DNA of 64,000 bases, from assembly GCA_913776825.1 (NCBI GenBank), contig CAJYPV010000004.1, positions 62,001-126,000 on the forward strand, in the 5' to 3' direction. The notes below the pieces were generated by a model. It made no database searches. It worked only from the letters and a program-made list of their open reading frames with translations, and was not told the origin of the DNA. The DNA is from Burkholderiaceae bacterium. Its GTDB lineage: Bacteria > Pseudomonadota > Gammaproteobacteria > Burkholderiales > Burkholderiaceae_C. A program made the position numbers and the translations under genes. Shown here piece after piece: positions 50,049 through 58,404 of the stretch. Positions within the stretch are counted from its first letter, which is position 1. Each line of letters begins with the position of its first letter.

Positions 50049-50994
50049 ATCCGTCGACTACCCCGATCAGCTTCATCAACATCGCTTCGAGCAGCATGCC
50101 GATGGCGCCGATCACGAAGATCGCAATCAGGATGTGCTGGACATTCAGGTTGTTCCACTCGTCCCACACCCAGAAGCCGATGCCCACGCCGCCGGTCAGC
50201 ATCTCCGCCGCCACGATCACCAGCCAGGCGGTGCCCACCGACAGGCGCACGCCCGTCAGCAGATACGGCAACACCGCCGGCAGCAGGATGCGCGTCATCA
50301 GCTTCCATTCCGACAGCTGCAGCACCCGGGCGACATTCAGATAGTCCTGCGGCACCCGCTGCACGCCGACCGCGGTGTTCACCACCATCGGCCAGATCGA
50401 GCAGATGAAGATGGTCCAGATGGCCGCCGGATTGGCGCTCTTGAACACCAGCAATCCGATTGGCAACCAGGCCAGCGGCGAGACCGGCTTGAGCAGGCTG
50501 ATCAGCGGCGAGAGCATGCGGCTCGCGAATTCGAAACGGCCGATCAGAAAGCCCAGCGGAATGCCGACCAGCGCCGCCAACCCGAAACCCACGCCGACGC
50601 GCTGCAGCGAATACAGCACGTTCCAGCCGATGCCCTGGTCATTCGGCCCGCGGCGATAGAACGGATCGGCGAACAGCGCCACCGCCGCGTCCCAGGTCGA
50701 GCCGGGCGTCGGGAAGCTGCCGCCCTTGAGCGTCGCCAGGAACCACACCAGCCACAGCAGGCCCAGGCCGGTCAGCGGCGGCAGCACCCGCATCCAGAGG
50801 GCGCGCCAGTCCGTCGCGCGGCGTGATGTCTCGGCAGCGCGGCGCACGACGGGCACGGCAGCAGACGAAGACCGGTCGTCCCGCCCCGGTGACGCCAAGG
50901 AGGCGGACGAAGCGGGCGCAGGCACCGCCGCCGATGTCGTGCCGCCGGGCTCGGACGCCGCCTCGCCGGGGGAATGGAAGACTGCACTCACCAT
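50032..50994 (-). CDS. nrtB: Nitrate ABC transporter permease
   Basis: A 320-residue inner-membrane permease. After a 75-residue Ala/Ser/Pro-rich cytoplasmic lead come six predicted helices starting at PPLTGLGLLWLVWFLA. The EAA-type loop that contacts the ATPase is ARVLQLSEWKLMTRILLPAVLPYLLTG in position (about 225-250). AAGGAG precedes the ATG at 50994. The last residues, PPTG, and the stop codon fall inside the repeat element at 49966-50048, so the original 3' end has been replaced by repeat sequence. Core domain is intact. Confidence 0.93.
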   Translation of the reverse strand: MVSAVFHSPGEAASEPGGTTSAAVPAPASSASLASPGRDDRSSSAAVPVVRRAAETSRRATDWRALWMRVLPPLTGLGLLWLVWFLATLKGGSFPTPGSTWDAAVALFADPFYRRGPNDQGIGWNVLYSLQRVGVGFGLAALVGIPLGFLIGRFEFASRMLSPLISLLKPVSPLAWLPIGLLVFKSANPAAIWTIFICSIWPMVVNTAVGVQRVPQDYLNVARVLQLSEWKLMTRILLPAVLPYLLTGVRLSVGTAWLVIVAAEMLTGGVGIGFWVWDEWNNLNVQHILIAIFVIGAIGMLLEAMLMKLIGVVDGSPPTG

Positions 50995-51031
50995 GTCGAA
51001 CTCCTTGCGACGAATCGGATGGGCTCGGCGA

Positions 51032-52252
51032 TCAGCCGCGGACCTTGAAGCTGTCGGCGTACCTGGCGGGATCCTTGCCGTCCCACACCACGCCATCGAT
51101 GAGCTTGGCGCTGCGCAGGCTGTCCTGCGGCACGCTCACCCCCAGGGCGCCGGCGGCCTGCCGGTAGAGCTCGATCTGATTGATCTGGCGCGCCACGCCC
51201 AGATAGTCCGGATGCGCCTTGAGCAAGCCCCAGCGCTTGTGCTGGGTGAGGAACCACATGCCGTCCGAGAGCCAGGGGAAGTTGACCTGGCCGTCGTTGA
51301 AGAACTTCATGTAGTTGGGGTCGTCCCAGGTCTTGCCCAGTCCGTTCTGATAACGGCCGAGGATGCGCTGATTGATCGCATCGACGCTGGTGTTGACGTA
51401 GGCCTTGTCCGCGATGGTCTCGGCCATCTTCTGCTTGTTGGACAGGCTGGCATCGATCCAGCGACTGGCCTCCAGCACCGCCATGATCACCGCCCGCGCG
51501 GTGTTCGGGTACTTCTTGACGAAGTCGCCGGTGGTGCCCAGCACCTTCTCGGGATGGTCCTTCCAGATGTCCTGGGTGGTGGCGGCGGTGACGCCGATGC
51601 CATCGATGATGGCGCGATGGTTCCAGGGCTCGCCGACGCAGAAGCCATCCATGTTGCCCACCCGCATGTTGGCCACCATCTGCGGCGGCGGCACGGTGAT
51701 CACCTTGGCGGCCTGCATCGGATTCACGCCCGCGGCGGCCAGCCAGTAATACAGCCACATCGCATGGGTGCCGGTGGGGAAGGTCTGGGCGAAGGTGTAG
51801 TCGCGCGGCTGGGCCCGCATGACCTTGGCGAGCGAGGCGCCGTCCGTCGCGCCCGCATCGGCCAGCTTCTTCGACAAGGTGATCGCCTGACCGTTGTTGT
51901 TGAGGGTCATCAGCACCGCCATGTCCTTCTTCGGACCGGCCACGCCGAGATGCACGCCATAGACCAGCCCGTACAGCACATGGGCCATGTCGAGCTCGCC
52001 GTTGACCAGCTTGTCGCGCACGCCGGCCCAGGAGGATTCCTTGGTCGGCACGATCTTGATGCCGTACTTCTTGTCGAAGCCCAGGGCGGCGGCCATCACC
52101 ACCGAGGCGCAATCGGTCAGCGGGATGAAGCCGATGCGCACCTCCTCCTTCTCCGGTTTGTCCGAGCCCGCCGCCCAGGCGCCGCCGGGGAGCGCACCGA
52201 GTCCGGACAGGGCGGCCCCTGCGGCGAGCACCTTGCGACGTTCCGCACTCAT
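51032..52252 (-). CDS. nrtA: Nitrate ABC transporter substrate-binding protein
   Basis: A 406-residue NrtA/CmpA-type periplasmic binding protein. The N-terminus SAERRKVLAAGAALSGLG has paired arginines before a hydrophobic stretch, consistent with a Tat signal ending GGAWAAG. EEVRIGFIPLTDCASVVMA and PWNHRAIIDG are typical of nitrate binders. An AAGGAGGG site supports the ATG at 52252 over an earlier Met at 52288. First gene after the attenuator leader. It could be confused with NasS, the cytoplasmic nitrate sensor of the same fold, but the export signal argues for a transporter component. Confidence 0.93.
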   Translation of the reverse strand: MSAERRKVLAAGAALSGLGALPGGAWAAGSDKPEKEEVRIGFIPLTDCASVVMAAALGFDKKYGIKIVPTKESSWAGVRDKLVNGELDMAHVLYGLVYGVHLGVAGPKKDMAVLMTLNNNGQAITLSKKLADAGATDGASLAKVMRAQPRDYTFAQTFPTGTHAMWLYYWLAAAGVNPMQAAKVITVPPPQMVANMRVGNMDGFCVGEPWNHRAIIDGIGVTAATTQDIWKDHPEKVLGTTGDFVKKYPNTARAVIMAVLEASRWIDASLSNKQKMAETIADKAYVNTSVDAINQRILGRYQNGLGKTWDDPNYMKFFNDGQVNFPWLSDGMWFLTQHKRWGLLKAHPDYLGVARQINQIELYRQAAGALGVSVPQDSLRSAKLIDGVVWDGKDPARYADSFKVRG

Positions 52253-52367
52253 CAAACCCTCCTTCGACCCTTGAGAACCGTTGTGCATTCAAGATCTCCG
52301 ATGACGCGCGGCGCCGCGCAGGCGGTCCGCCATGTGCCGACCCGACCCGGTGCTGACACCGGAGCGG

Positions 52368-52437
52368 AAAACAAAAAAAGGCGTCGCGATCGGATGGTTC
52401 AGCGCCATGCGCTGGACACACCGGATCGGACGCCTTT
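52368..52437 (-). terminator. Attenuator terminator in the nitrate operon leader
   Basis: On the minus strand AAAGGCGTC (52437-52429) pairs with GACGCCTTT, extended by CGATC/GATCG with one bulged C, enclosing a further CAGCGC/GCGCTG hairpin. It is followed by TTTTTTTGTTTT (52379-52368). The 5' arm overlaps the loop and 3' arm of the second ANTAR-type hairpin, so the two structures exclude each other. It lies 116 bp before nrtA. Confidence 0.88.
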
Positions 52438-52483
52438 GTCCTGCCCGTTGAAGAGGCTGGAGGTCCACGCCGTTGCAGACCTC
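52428..52483 (-). promoter_or_regulatory. Two hexaloop hairpins, putative NasT (ANTAR) RNA target
   Basis: Hairpin 1 (52483-52460) has stem GAGGTC/GACCTC plus inner UGC/GUG closing hexaloop AACGGC. Hairpin 2 (52441-52428) has stem GGAC/GTCC and hexaloop AAAGGC. Both loops have A at position 1 and G at position 4, the pattern recognised by ANTAR antiterminators. The adjacent upstream gene encodes an ANTAR protein. Binding to both hairpins should block the overlapping terminator and allow nrtA transcription. Structure is read directly; binding is inference. Confidence 0.82.
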
Positions 52484-52494
52484 ACGGAGTTCAT

Positions 52495-52510
52495 TGCATG
52501 AAGCGTGCCA
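52495..52510 (-). promoter_or_regulatory. Sigma-54 promoter of the nitrate assimilation operon
   Basis: TGGCACGCTTCATGCA on the minus strand matches the sigma-54 consensus at all but one defined position and has exact GG-N10-GC spacing. Transcription should start near 52484, immediately before the first ANTAR-type hairpin. Sigma-54 use implies an enhancer protein such as NtrC. Its site is uncertain: GGTGCA-type half-sites lie at 52632-52658, but their arrangement is not the canonical NtrC palindrome. Confidence 0.82.
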
Positions 52511-52640
52511 GTGGCACCGGCCTGCCGTCGCGTTTAGGTCGCTCAGAGGAGAACGCCCCCTCGCGCGCCGTCGTGGCGCACGGCACCGGCCCCCCGCGAC
52601 TGGGCGGATGCGCCAACGCGGTGCGGTCTGCGGTGCAAAC

Positions 52641-52661
52641 CCTGGTGCAGGCTGCACCAGG
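52641..52661. other. Perfect dyad downstream of nasT
   Basis: CCTGGTGCA and TGCACCAGG flank a 3-base centre, 9 bp after the nasT stop and about 165 bp upstream of the predicted operon start. It could stop or stabilise the nasT transcript or serve as a protein site. GGTGCA/TGCACC resemble NtrC half-sites but face the opposite way from the known NtrC palindrome. Confidence 0.5.
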
Positions 52662-52669
52662 AGCGGCCT

Positions 52670-53338
52670 TCAGCCCGATCGCAGCAGGTCGTTCGCGTCG
52701 ATCACCCGTTGCGCCACCTGCGCCAGGGTTTCGCCGCGATCCATCGCCAGTTTGCGCAGCCGCTGATGGGCGCGTTCCTCGTCCAGGCCCATCTCCCGCA
52801 TCAGGATGCCTTTGGCCCGGTCCAGCGTCTTGCGGGACGCGAGTTGCGCCTGCGCCTTGCTGAGCTCTTCGCGCAGGGCCAGGTCTTGCTCGAACCGCGC
52901 GATCGCCACCTGCAGCACCGGCGCCAGTCGCTGCATCTGCAGGCCGGCGACGACATAAGCGCTGACCCCGGCCTGAATGGCGCGGCGCATCGGCGCCTGG
53001 TCGGCATCCTCGGCGAAGACCACCACCGGGCGCGGCAGCCGTTCGGACAAGGTGGCGAGGTTTTCCAGCGTGTCGCGGGTGGGCGACTCCGCATCGACGA
53101 TGACCACATCGGGCTGCAGCCGCAGCACACAGTCGTGGATCAGCGTGGCCTGCTCGATCACGCCCACCACCTCGCAGCCCTGACGCACCAGCTCATCGCG
53201 CAGCAGATCGACGCGGTGGGCACCGTCATCGATGAGCAGCACGCGCAGGCCGGCGGTGAACGTCGCGAGTGGGGAAGCGGGCGGCAGGGTCACGCGGCAG
53301 CCGGCGCAAGTTTCATGCCGATCGGCGGTCTCCCGCAT
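52670..53338 (-). CDS. nasT: ANTAR-domain nitrate response antiterminator
   Basis: A 222-residue NasT-type protein. Residues about 31-150 form a receiver-like domain (LRVLLIDDG, VVIVDAESPTRD) in which the usual lysine is missing (YVVAG), suggesting phosphorylation-independent control. The C-terminal 60 residues are the ANTAR RNA-binding helices (ASRKTLDRAKGILMREMGLDEERAHQRLRKLAMDRG). NasT proteins bind two-hairpin leaders and prevent termination; a matching leader lies directly downstream. In other bacteria NasT is held by NasS; no nasS is adjacent. The ATG at 53338 lacks a strong ribosome-binding site, and the first 28 residues, with a CXXC, are of uncertain use. Confidence 0.9.
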   Translation of the reverse strand: MRETADRHETCAGCRVTLPPASPLATFTAGLRVLLIDDGAHRVDLLRDELVRQGCEVVGVIEQATLIHDCVLRLQPDVVIVDAESPTRDTLENLATLSERLPRPVVVFAEDADQAPMRRAIQAGVSAYVVAGLQMQRLAPVLQVAIARFEQDLALREELSKAQAQLASRKTLDRAKGILMREMGLDEERAHQRLRKLAMDRGETLAQVAQRVIDANDLLRSG

Positions 53339-53482
53339 CCGGAGCGTGTGGCGCCCTCGCCCCGGATGCGGCCGCTGCGGCGGATTCAAGGGAGCCCAGG
53401 TCGTGGTTTCAGGGGGCTGCCACCCGAAGGCTGTCGGCATAAGGTCGGGCCGCACCGACCACGCACGGTGCCAGGAGTTCCC

Positions 53483-54565
53483 ATGAGCCACCGGATCACG
53501 CCCCGCCGCCCTCCCCCCGACCAGACCATCCTTCCCCGCGCAGGACGGCGCCCCGGCACGGCGCTGGTGTGGGCCCTGGCGGGCGTTCTGGCGATGCCGT
53601 TGGGGCTGTCGGCCCAGACTTTCGAAGCAGAGACCGTGGTGGATGTGTCGGTGCCCGGGCAGTCGATCGTGCGGCGCAGCGATCCCTTCACGCAAGCCGG
53701 CACGCTGGTCGACGGACAGCGTCTGGTGACGCGGGCGAGCGACCTGGACGGCGAGGGGCAGGTCCAGGTCAACGTCAGCGCCATGACGGCGCCGGGCCGC
53801 ATGGGGCTTTTCGCCCGCAGCACGGCGTCGTTGACCACGTCGCAGAACGATGTCTGGAGCGCGTCCTGGGGGGAAGCCTCGGCCACGATCAGCGACCGCT
53901 TCATCCTCAGCTGTCCGACCTGCGTGGTCGGCAGCGTGGGTTGGTTGACCGTGTCTTTGCGCATGGACGGCACCACGCGGCTGGACGGCCTTGACCACAC
54001 GGGCGCCGGCGGCAATACCCGGTTTTACGGCTCGGGCGGCTGGGGCACCTCGTTCTCGATGCATGCGCAGAACGTCCCGTGGGAACCCTCGCCGGATCCG
54101 AACGATTTCGACCCGGATCCTTCCAGGATCGTTCGCTCCACGTGGGAAAGGAATATCTGGAGCAACGACGGTCCTGATAGCGAGGGCCGCAACGATTGGG
54201 ATGCACTGACCGTCGCCTTCGTCTTCGGGGAGCCGATCGACTTCCAATGGACCGCCTCGGTCGTCACCCTGGCGATGGTGGGACCGCAGTCCCAGACGCC
54301 CGAGGCGGGCGGCGTCTCGGGCCGAGCGCTGGCGGAGGTCGACCGGGCGCAATCCTTCATCTGGGATGGGATCACCGTGCTGGGCAGCAACCAGCAGCCC
54401 GTCGCCGGCCTCGTCGCCCTCAACGCCAACGGCGTGGACTACGCCCACAGCTTCGCCACCGCTGTACCGGAGCCCAGCTCGTGGCTGCTGATGGGCGCGG
54501 GGGCGGCGCTGCTGGGCGTGCTGGCACGCCGGCGGCGGCAGGGCGCCAGCGTCTCGCTGGCCTAG
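53483..54565 (+). CDS. PEP-CTERM sorting domain protein
   Basis: A 360-residue exported protein. An Arg/Pro-rich start and a hydrophobic stretch (about 27-45, ending GLSAQ) form the signal region. The body is a beta-rich, Ser/Thr/Asp-rich domain with no recognised fold. The C-terminus has VPEPSSWLLMGAGAALLG followed by Arg residues, the PEP-CTERM tripartite signal cleaved by exosortase. Such proteins are linked to exopolysaccharide and flocs in environmental bacteria. AGGAG precedes the ATG. It is divergent from nasT, with no exosortase genes in the window. Function unknown. Confidence 0.85.
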   Translation: MSHRITPRRPPPDQTILPRAGRRPGTALVWALAGVLAMPLGLSAQTFEAETVVDVSVPGQSIVRRSDPFTQAGTLVDGQRLVTRASDLDGEGQVQVNVSAMTAPGRMGLFARSTASLTTSQNDVWSASWGEASATISDRFILSCPTCVVGSVGWLTVSLRMDGTTRLDGLDHTGAGGNTRFYGSGGWGTSFSMHAQNVPWEPSPDPNDFDPDPSRIVRSTWERNIWSNDGPDSEGRNDWDALTVAFVFGEPIDFQWTASVVTLAMVGPQSQTPEAGGVSGRALAEVDRAQSFIWDGITVLGSNQQPVAGLVALNANGVDYAHSFATAVPEPSSWLLMGAGAALLGVLARRRRQGASVSLA

Positions 54566-54675
54566 GAGCGCGTCGCGATGCAGCGCCCACGCGCTCGGCT
54601 GGCGCGCGCCCAAGGGTAAACACGCAGTCGACGGGCCGCCTCGCCCGATGCGTCGTCCACGTCATCCATCTCCCG

Positions 54676-54691
54676 TTTACGTTAACGTCAA
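54676..54691. promoter_or_regulatory. LiuR-type operator upstream of icmF
   Basis: TTTACGTTAACGTCAA is a near-perfect palindrome about 97 bp before the icmF start. Its complement, TTGACGTTAACGTAAA, matches the site beside the MerR gene (21948-21963) at 14 of 16 positions. This suggests the MerR protein at 21466-21927 controls icmF. Confidence 0.75.
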
Positions 54692-54787
54692 CCGACGCCT
54701 AGAATCGACGAACGCTTGACCGATCGTCCGAGAACAAAGGGCACCGCGGCCGACCCGGCCTGCAGGCGCGCCCGCTGGAGACATGCC

Positions 54788-57700
54788 ATGACCGAGATGT
54801 CCGCCGAGTACCAGGCCCTGGCCGAGTACCGTCCCACCCACAAGGTCCGCTTCGTGACCGCCGCCAGCCTGTTCGACGGGCACGATGCGGCGATCAACAT
54901 CATGCGGCGCATCCTGCAGAGCATGGGCGCGGAGGTGATCCATCTGGGTCACAACCGCTCGGTGGATGAAGTCGTCACCGCCGCGCTGCAGGAAGATGCG
55001 CAGGGCATCGCCGTCAGCTCCTATCAAGGCGGGCATGTCGAATACTTCAAATACATGGTCGAGCTGCTGCGCCAGCGCGGCGGCGAGGGCATCCAGGTGT
55101 TCGGTGGTGGCGGTGGCGTCATCGTGCCGGCCGAGATCCGCGAGCTGAGCGATCAGGGCGTGCGCATCTACAGCCCGGAAGACGGTCAGCGCATGGGCCT
55201 GCAGGGCATGATCGGCGAGATGGTCATGCGCTGTGACCGCGACCTCAGCGCCGACGCGCCGACCCGGCTCGACGCGCTGCAGGGCCACACCGAAGCCGCC
55301 TGGCGCTCGCTCGCGCGCGCCATCACCGCGCTGGAGAACGGCCGGGCCGATCCCGAATTCACCCGCGCGCTGCGCGAAGGCGCCGCGACGCTTCGCACGC
55401 CAGTGCTGGGCATCACCGGCACCGGCGGCGCCGGCAAGTCCAGCCTGACCGATGAGCTGATCCGCCGGCTGCGCCTGGACCAGGACGATGCCCTGCGCAT
55501 CGCAGTCATCTCCATTGATCCGTCGCGTCGCAAGAGCGGCGGCGCGCTGCTCGGCGACCGCATCCGCATGAATGCAATCGCGCCCTGGACCGCCGCCGGC
55601 CACCTGGCGGGCGGACAGCGCGTGTTCATGCGCTCTCTGGCGACGCGTGATTTCGGATCCGAGATTTCCAAGGCGCTGCCGGACGTGATTGCCGCCGCCA
55701 AAGTGGCCGGCTTCGATCTGGTCATCGTCGAGACCTCCGGCATCGGTCAGGGCGACGCCGCCATCGTGCCGCATGTCGATGTGCCGATGTATGTGATGAC
55801 GCCGGAATTCGGCGCGGCCAGCCAGCTCGAGAAGATCGACATGCTGGACTTCGCCGAGTTCGTCGCCATCAACAAGTTCGACCGCAAGGGCGCGGCCGAT
55901 GCCTGGCGCGATGTCGCCAAGCAGGTGCAGCGCAACCAGGAAGCGTGGGGCAAGCGCGCCGAGGAACTGCCGGTCTTCGGCACCATGGCCAGCCGCTTCA
56001 ACGATGACGGCGTGACCGCGCTCTATCAGGCGCTGAAGCCGCGCCTCGCGTCGCTGGGCCTGACGCTGCGTGACGGCCGGTTGGCGGCCACCACCACCCG
56101 CTTCAGCACCCATCAAACCCCAATCGTGCCGCCGGCGCGTGCGCGCTATCTGGCCGAGATCTCGGACACGGTGCGTGCCTACAAGCGGCGCGCCCGCGCA
56201 CAGGCCCGTCTGGCCCGCGAGATCCAGCAGTTGACCGCCAGCGCCGCGATGCTCGGCGAGGCGGGATCGGCAGGATCGACCGACCTGGCCTCCACGGAGG
56301 CGACGAACGCCTCCACCGCATCCACCGCCTCTGCCACGTCCGCAGCGTCGATCGCGGCGCTCACCGCGCTGGCCTCGGCCCGCCAGGCGCGGCTGGATGC
56401 GGATGCCCGGCAACTGCTCGCACAGTGGCCGGCGATGCAGCAGGCCTATGCGGGCGACGAGTACGTGGTGAAGATCCGCGACAAGGAGATTCGCACCGCG
56501 CTGGTGTCGACCTCGCTGTCCGGCACCAAGGTGCGCAAGGTCGTGCTGCCGACCTATGAAGACCAGGGTGAGCTGCTGAAGTGGCTGATGCTGGAAAACG
56601 TGCCGGGCAGCTTCCCCTACACCGCAGGCGTGTTCGCCTTCAAACGCGAGGGCGAGGACCCGACCCGCATGTTCGCCGGCGAGGGCGATGCCTTCCGCAC
56701 CAATCGTCGTTTCAAGCTGGTGTCCGAAGGGCTGCCGGCCAAGCGGCTGTCCACCGCCTTTGATTCGGTGACCCTCTATGGCGCCGATCCCGCGCCGCGG
56801 CCGGACATCTACGGCAAGGTCGGCAACTCCGGCGTCAGCATCGCGACGCTGGACGACATGAAGGTGCTCTACGACGGCTTCGATCTCTGCCATCCGACGA
56901 CCTCGGTGTCGATGACCATCAACGGCCCGGCGCCGAGCATCCTGGCGATGTTCATGAACACCGCGATCGACCAGCAGCTGACGAAGTTCAAGTCGGACAA
57001 CGGCCGCGACCCGACGGCGGACGAGACCGCCAAGATCCGCGCCTGGGTGCTGGCCAATGTGCGGGGCACGGTGCAGGCGGACATCCTGAAGGAAGACCAG
57101 GGACAGAACACCTGCATCTTCTCGACCGAGTTCTCGCTGAAGGTGATGGGCGACATCGCGCAGTACTTCGTGCACCACAACGTGCGCAACTTCTACTCGG
57201 TGTCGATCAGCGGCTATCACATCGCCGAGGCGGGCGCGAACCCAATCTCGCAGCTGGCGTTCACGCTGTCCAACGGCTTCACCTTCGTCGAGGCCTATCT
57301 GGCGCGGGGCATGCACATCGATGACTTCGCCCCCAACCTGAGCTTCTTCTTCAGCAACGGCATGGACCCGGAGTACACCGTGCTGGGTCGGGTGGCGCGC
57401 CGCATCTGGGCGGTGGCGATGCGCGACAAGTACGGTGCGAATGACCGCAGCCAGAAGTTGAAATATCACATCCAGACCTCGGGGCGCAGCCTGCATGCGC
57501 AGGAAATCGCCTTCAACGACATCCGCACCACGCTGCAGGCGCTGATCGCGATCTACGACAACTGCAACTCGCTGCACACCAATGCGTATGACGAGGCCAT
57601 CACCACGCCGACGGAGGAATCCGTGCGCCGCGCGATGGCGATCCAGCTGATCATCAACCGCGAGTGGGGCCTGGCGAAGAACGAGAACCCGAGCCAGGGC

Positions 57701-58162
57701 GCCTTCATCATCGACGAGCTGACCGAGCTGGTCGAGGAAGCGGTGCTGGCCGAATTCGAGCGCATCGCCGAGCGCGGGGGCGTGCTGGGCGCGATGGAGA
57801 CGGGCTATCAGCGCGGCAAGATCCAGGAGGAGTCGATGCACTACGAGATGCTCAAGCACACCGGCGAGTATCCGATCATCGGCGTCAACACCTTCCGAAA
57901 TCCCCACGGCGATCCGGTGTCCGAGCACATCGAACTGGCGCGCTCGACCGAGGACGAGAAGCAAAGCCAGCTCGCCCGCCTGGCGGCCTTCCATGCGGCG
58001 CATGCGGAGGAAGCGCCGGCCATGCTGCAACGGCTGCAGCAGGCGGTGATCGACAACGGCAATGTGTTCGATGTGCTGATGGACGCGGTGCGGGTGTGCT
58101 CGCTCGGACAGATCACCGCCGCGCTGTTCGAAGTCGGCGGACAGTACCGGCGCAGCATGTAA
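54788..58162 (+). CDS. icmF: Fused isobutyryl-CoA mutase
   Basis: An 1124-residue adenosylcobalamin enzyme that interconverts isobutyryl-CoA and butyryl-CoA. The B12 domain is first, with DGHDAA at 30-35, and the MeaI-type G-protein chaperone follows with Walker A around K217 ([10 protein letters not shown]). The C-terminal mutase barrel fills about 540-1120 (for example [17 protein letters not shown]). A 35-residue Ala/Ser/Thr linker (about 496-531) lies between chaperone and barrel. The fused chaperone loads and protects the cofactor. A LiuR-type operator sits upstream, fitting a role in valine or fatty acid metabolism. Start: first Met in the conserved region, with GGAGAC nearby. Confidence 0.96.
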   Translation: MTEMSAEYQALAEYRPTHKVRFVTAASLFDGHDAAINIMRRILQSMGAEVIHLGHNRSVDEVVTAALQEDAQGIAVSSYQGGHVEYFKYMVELLRQRGGEGIQVFGGGGGVIVPAEIRELSDQGVRIYSPEDGQRMGLQGMIGEMVMRCDRDLSADAPTRLDALQGHTEAAWRSLARAITALENGRADPEFTRALREGAATLRTPVLGITGTGGAGKSSLTDELIRRLRLDQDDALRIAVISIDPSRRKSGGALLGDRIRMNAIAPWTAAGHLAGGQRVFMRSLATRDFGSEISKALPDVIAAAKVAGFDLVIVETSGIGQGDAAIVPHVDVPMYVMTPEFGAASQLEKIDMLDFAEFVAINKFDRKGAADAWRDVAKQVQRNQEAWGKRAEELPVFGTMASRFNDDGVTALYQALKPRLASLGLTLRDGRLAATTTRFSTHQTPIVPPARARYLAEISDTVRAYKRRARAQARLAREIQQLTASAAMLGEAGSAGSTDLASTEATNASTASTASATSAASIAALTALASARQARLDADARQLLAQWPAMQQAYAGDEYVVKIRDKEIRTALVSTSLSGTKVRKVVLPTYEDQGELLKWLMLENVPGSFPYTAGVFAFKREGEDPTRMFAGEGDAFRTNRRFKLVSEGLPAKRLSTAFDSVTLYGADPAPRPDIYGKVGNSGVSIATLDDMKVLYDGFDLCHPTTSVSMTINGPAPSILAMFMNTAIDQQLTKFKSDNGRDPTADETAKIRAWVLANVRGTVQADILKEDQGQNTCIFSTEFSLKVMGDIAQYFVHHNVRNFYSVSISGYHIAEAGANPISQLAFTLSNGFTFVEAYLARGMHIDDFAPNLSFFFSNGMDPEYTVLGRVARRIWAVAMRDKYGANDRSQKLKYHIQTSGRSLHAQEIAFNDIRTTLQALIAIYDNCNSLHTNAYDEAITTPTEESVRRAMAIQLIINREWGLAKNENPSQGAFIIDELTELVEEAVLAEFERIAERGGVLGAMETGYQRGKIQEESMHYEMLKHTGEYPIIGVNTFRNPHGDPVSEHIELARSTEDEKQSQLARLAAFHAAHAEEAPAMLQRLQQAVIDNGNVFDVLMDAVRVCSLGQITAALFEVGGQYRRSM

Positions 58163-58287
58163 GGCGAGCGCTCGGAGGTGGTGGGTCACCACCGCCGAGC
58201 GCAAGAACGCGCAAGGACATCAGGCAAGGCCTGGCCCCACGCTGCGAGCGTCAGCCGGGCGAGCCTGCGCGACCCGACGTGATCGGC

Positions 58288-58323
58288 GGCATCGAGGGCA
58301 TCGAGGGCATCGAGGGCATCGAT
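58288..58323. repeat. 9-bp tandem repeat, four copies
   Basis: GGCATCGAG is repeated three times, followed by GGCATCGAT, about 80 bp upstream of the unrecognised gene at 58405. Perfect short arrays like this can change length by slippage. The 9-bp period keeps frame. No role assigned. Confidence 0.8.
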
Positions 58324-58404
58324 CGTTTCGACATCGTCGGTCGTGCTGAACAAGCTCGGAAGCGCTGGCACTGACGGGACCTCACAGGCCTTGAAGGATT
58401 GCCG

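Noticed and set aside
52632-52658. GGTGCA and TGCACC half-sites as an NtrC enhancer
   Set aside because: The half-sites are placed GGTGCA-N3-TGCACC, opposite to the known TGCACC-N5-GGTGCA order, so I do not call an NtrC site.
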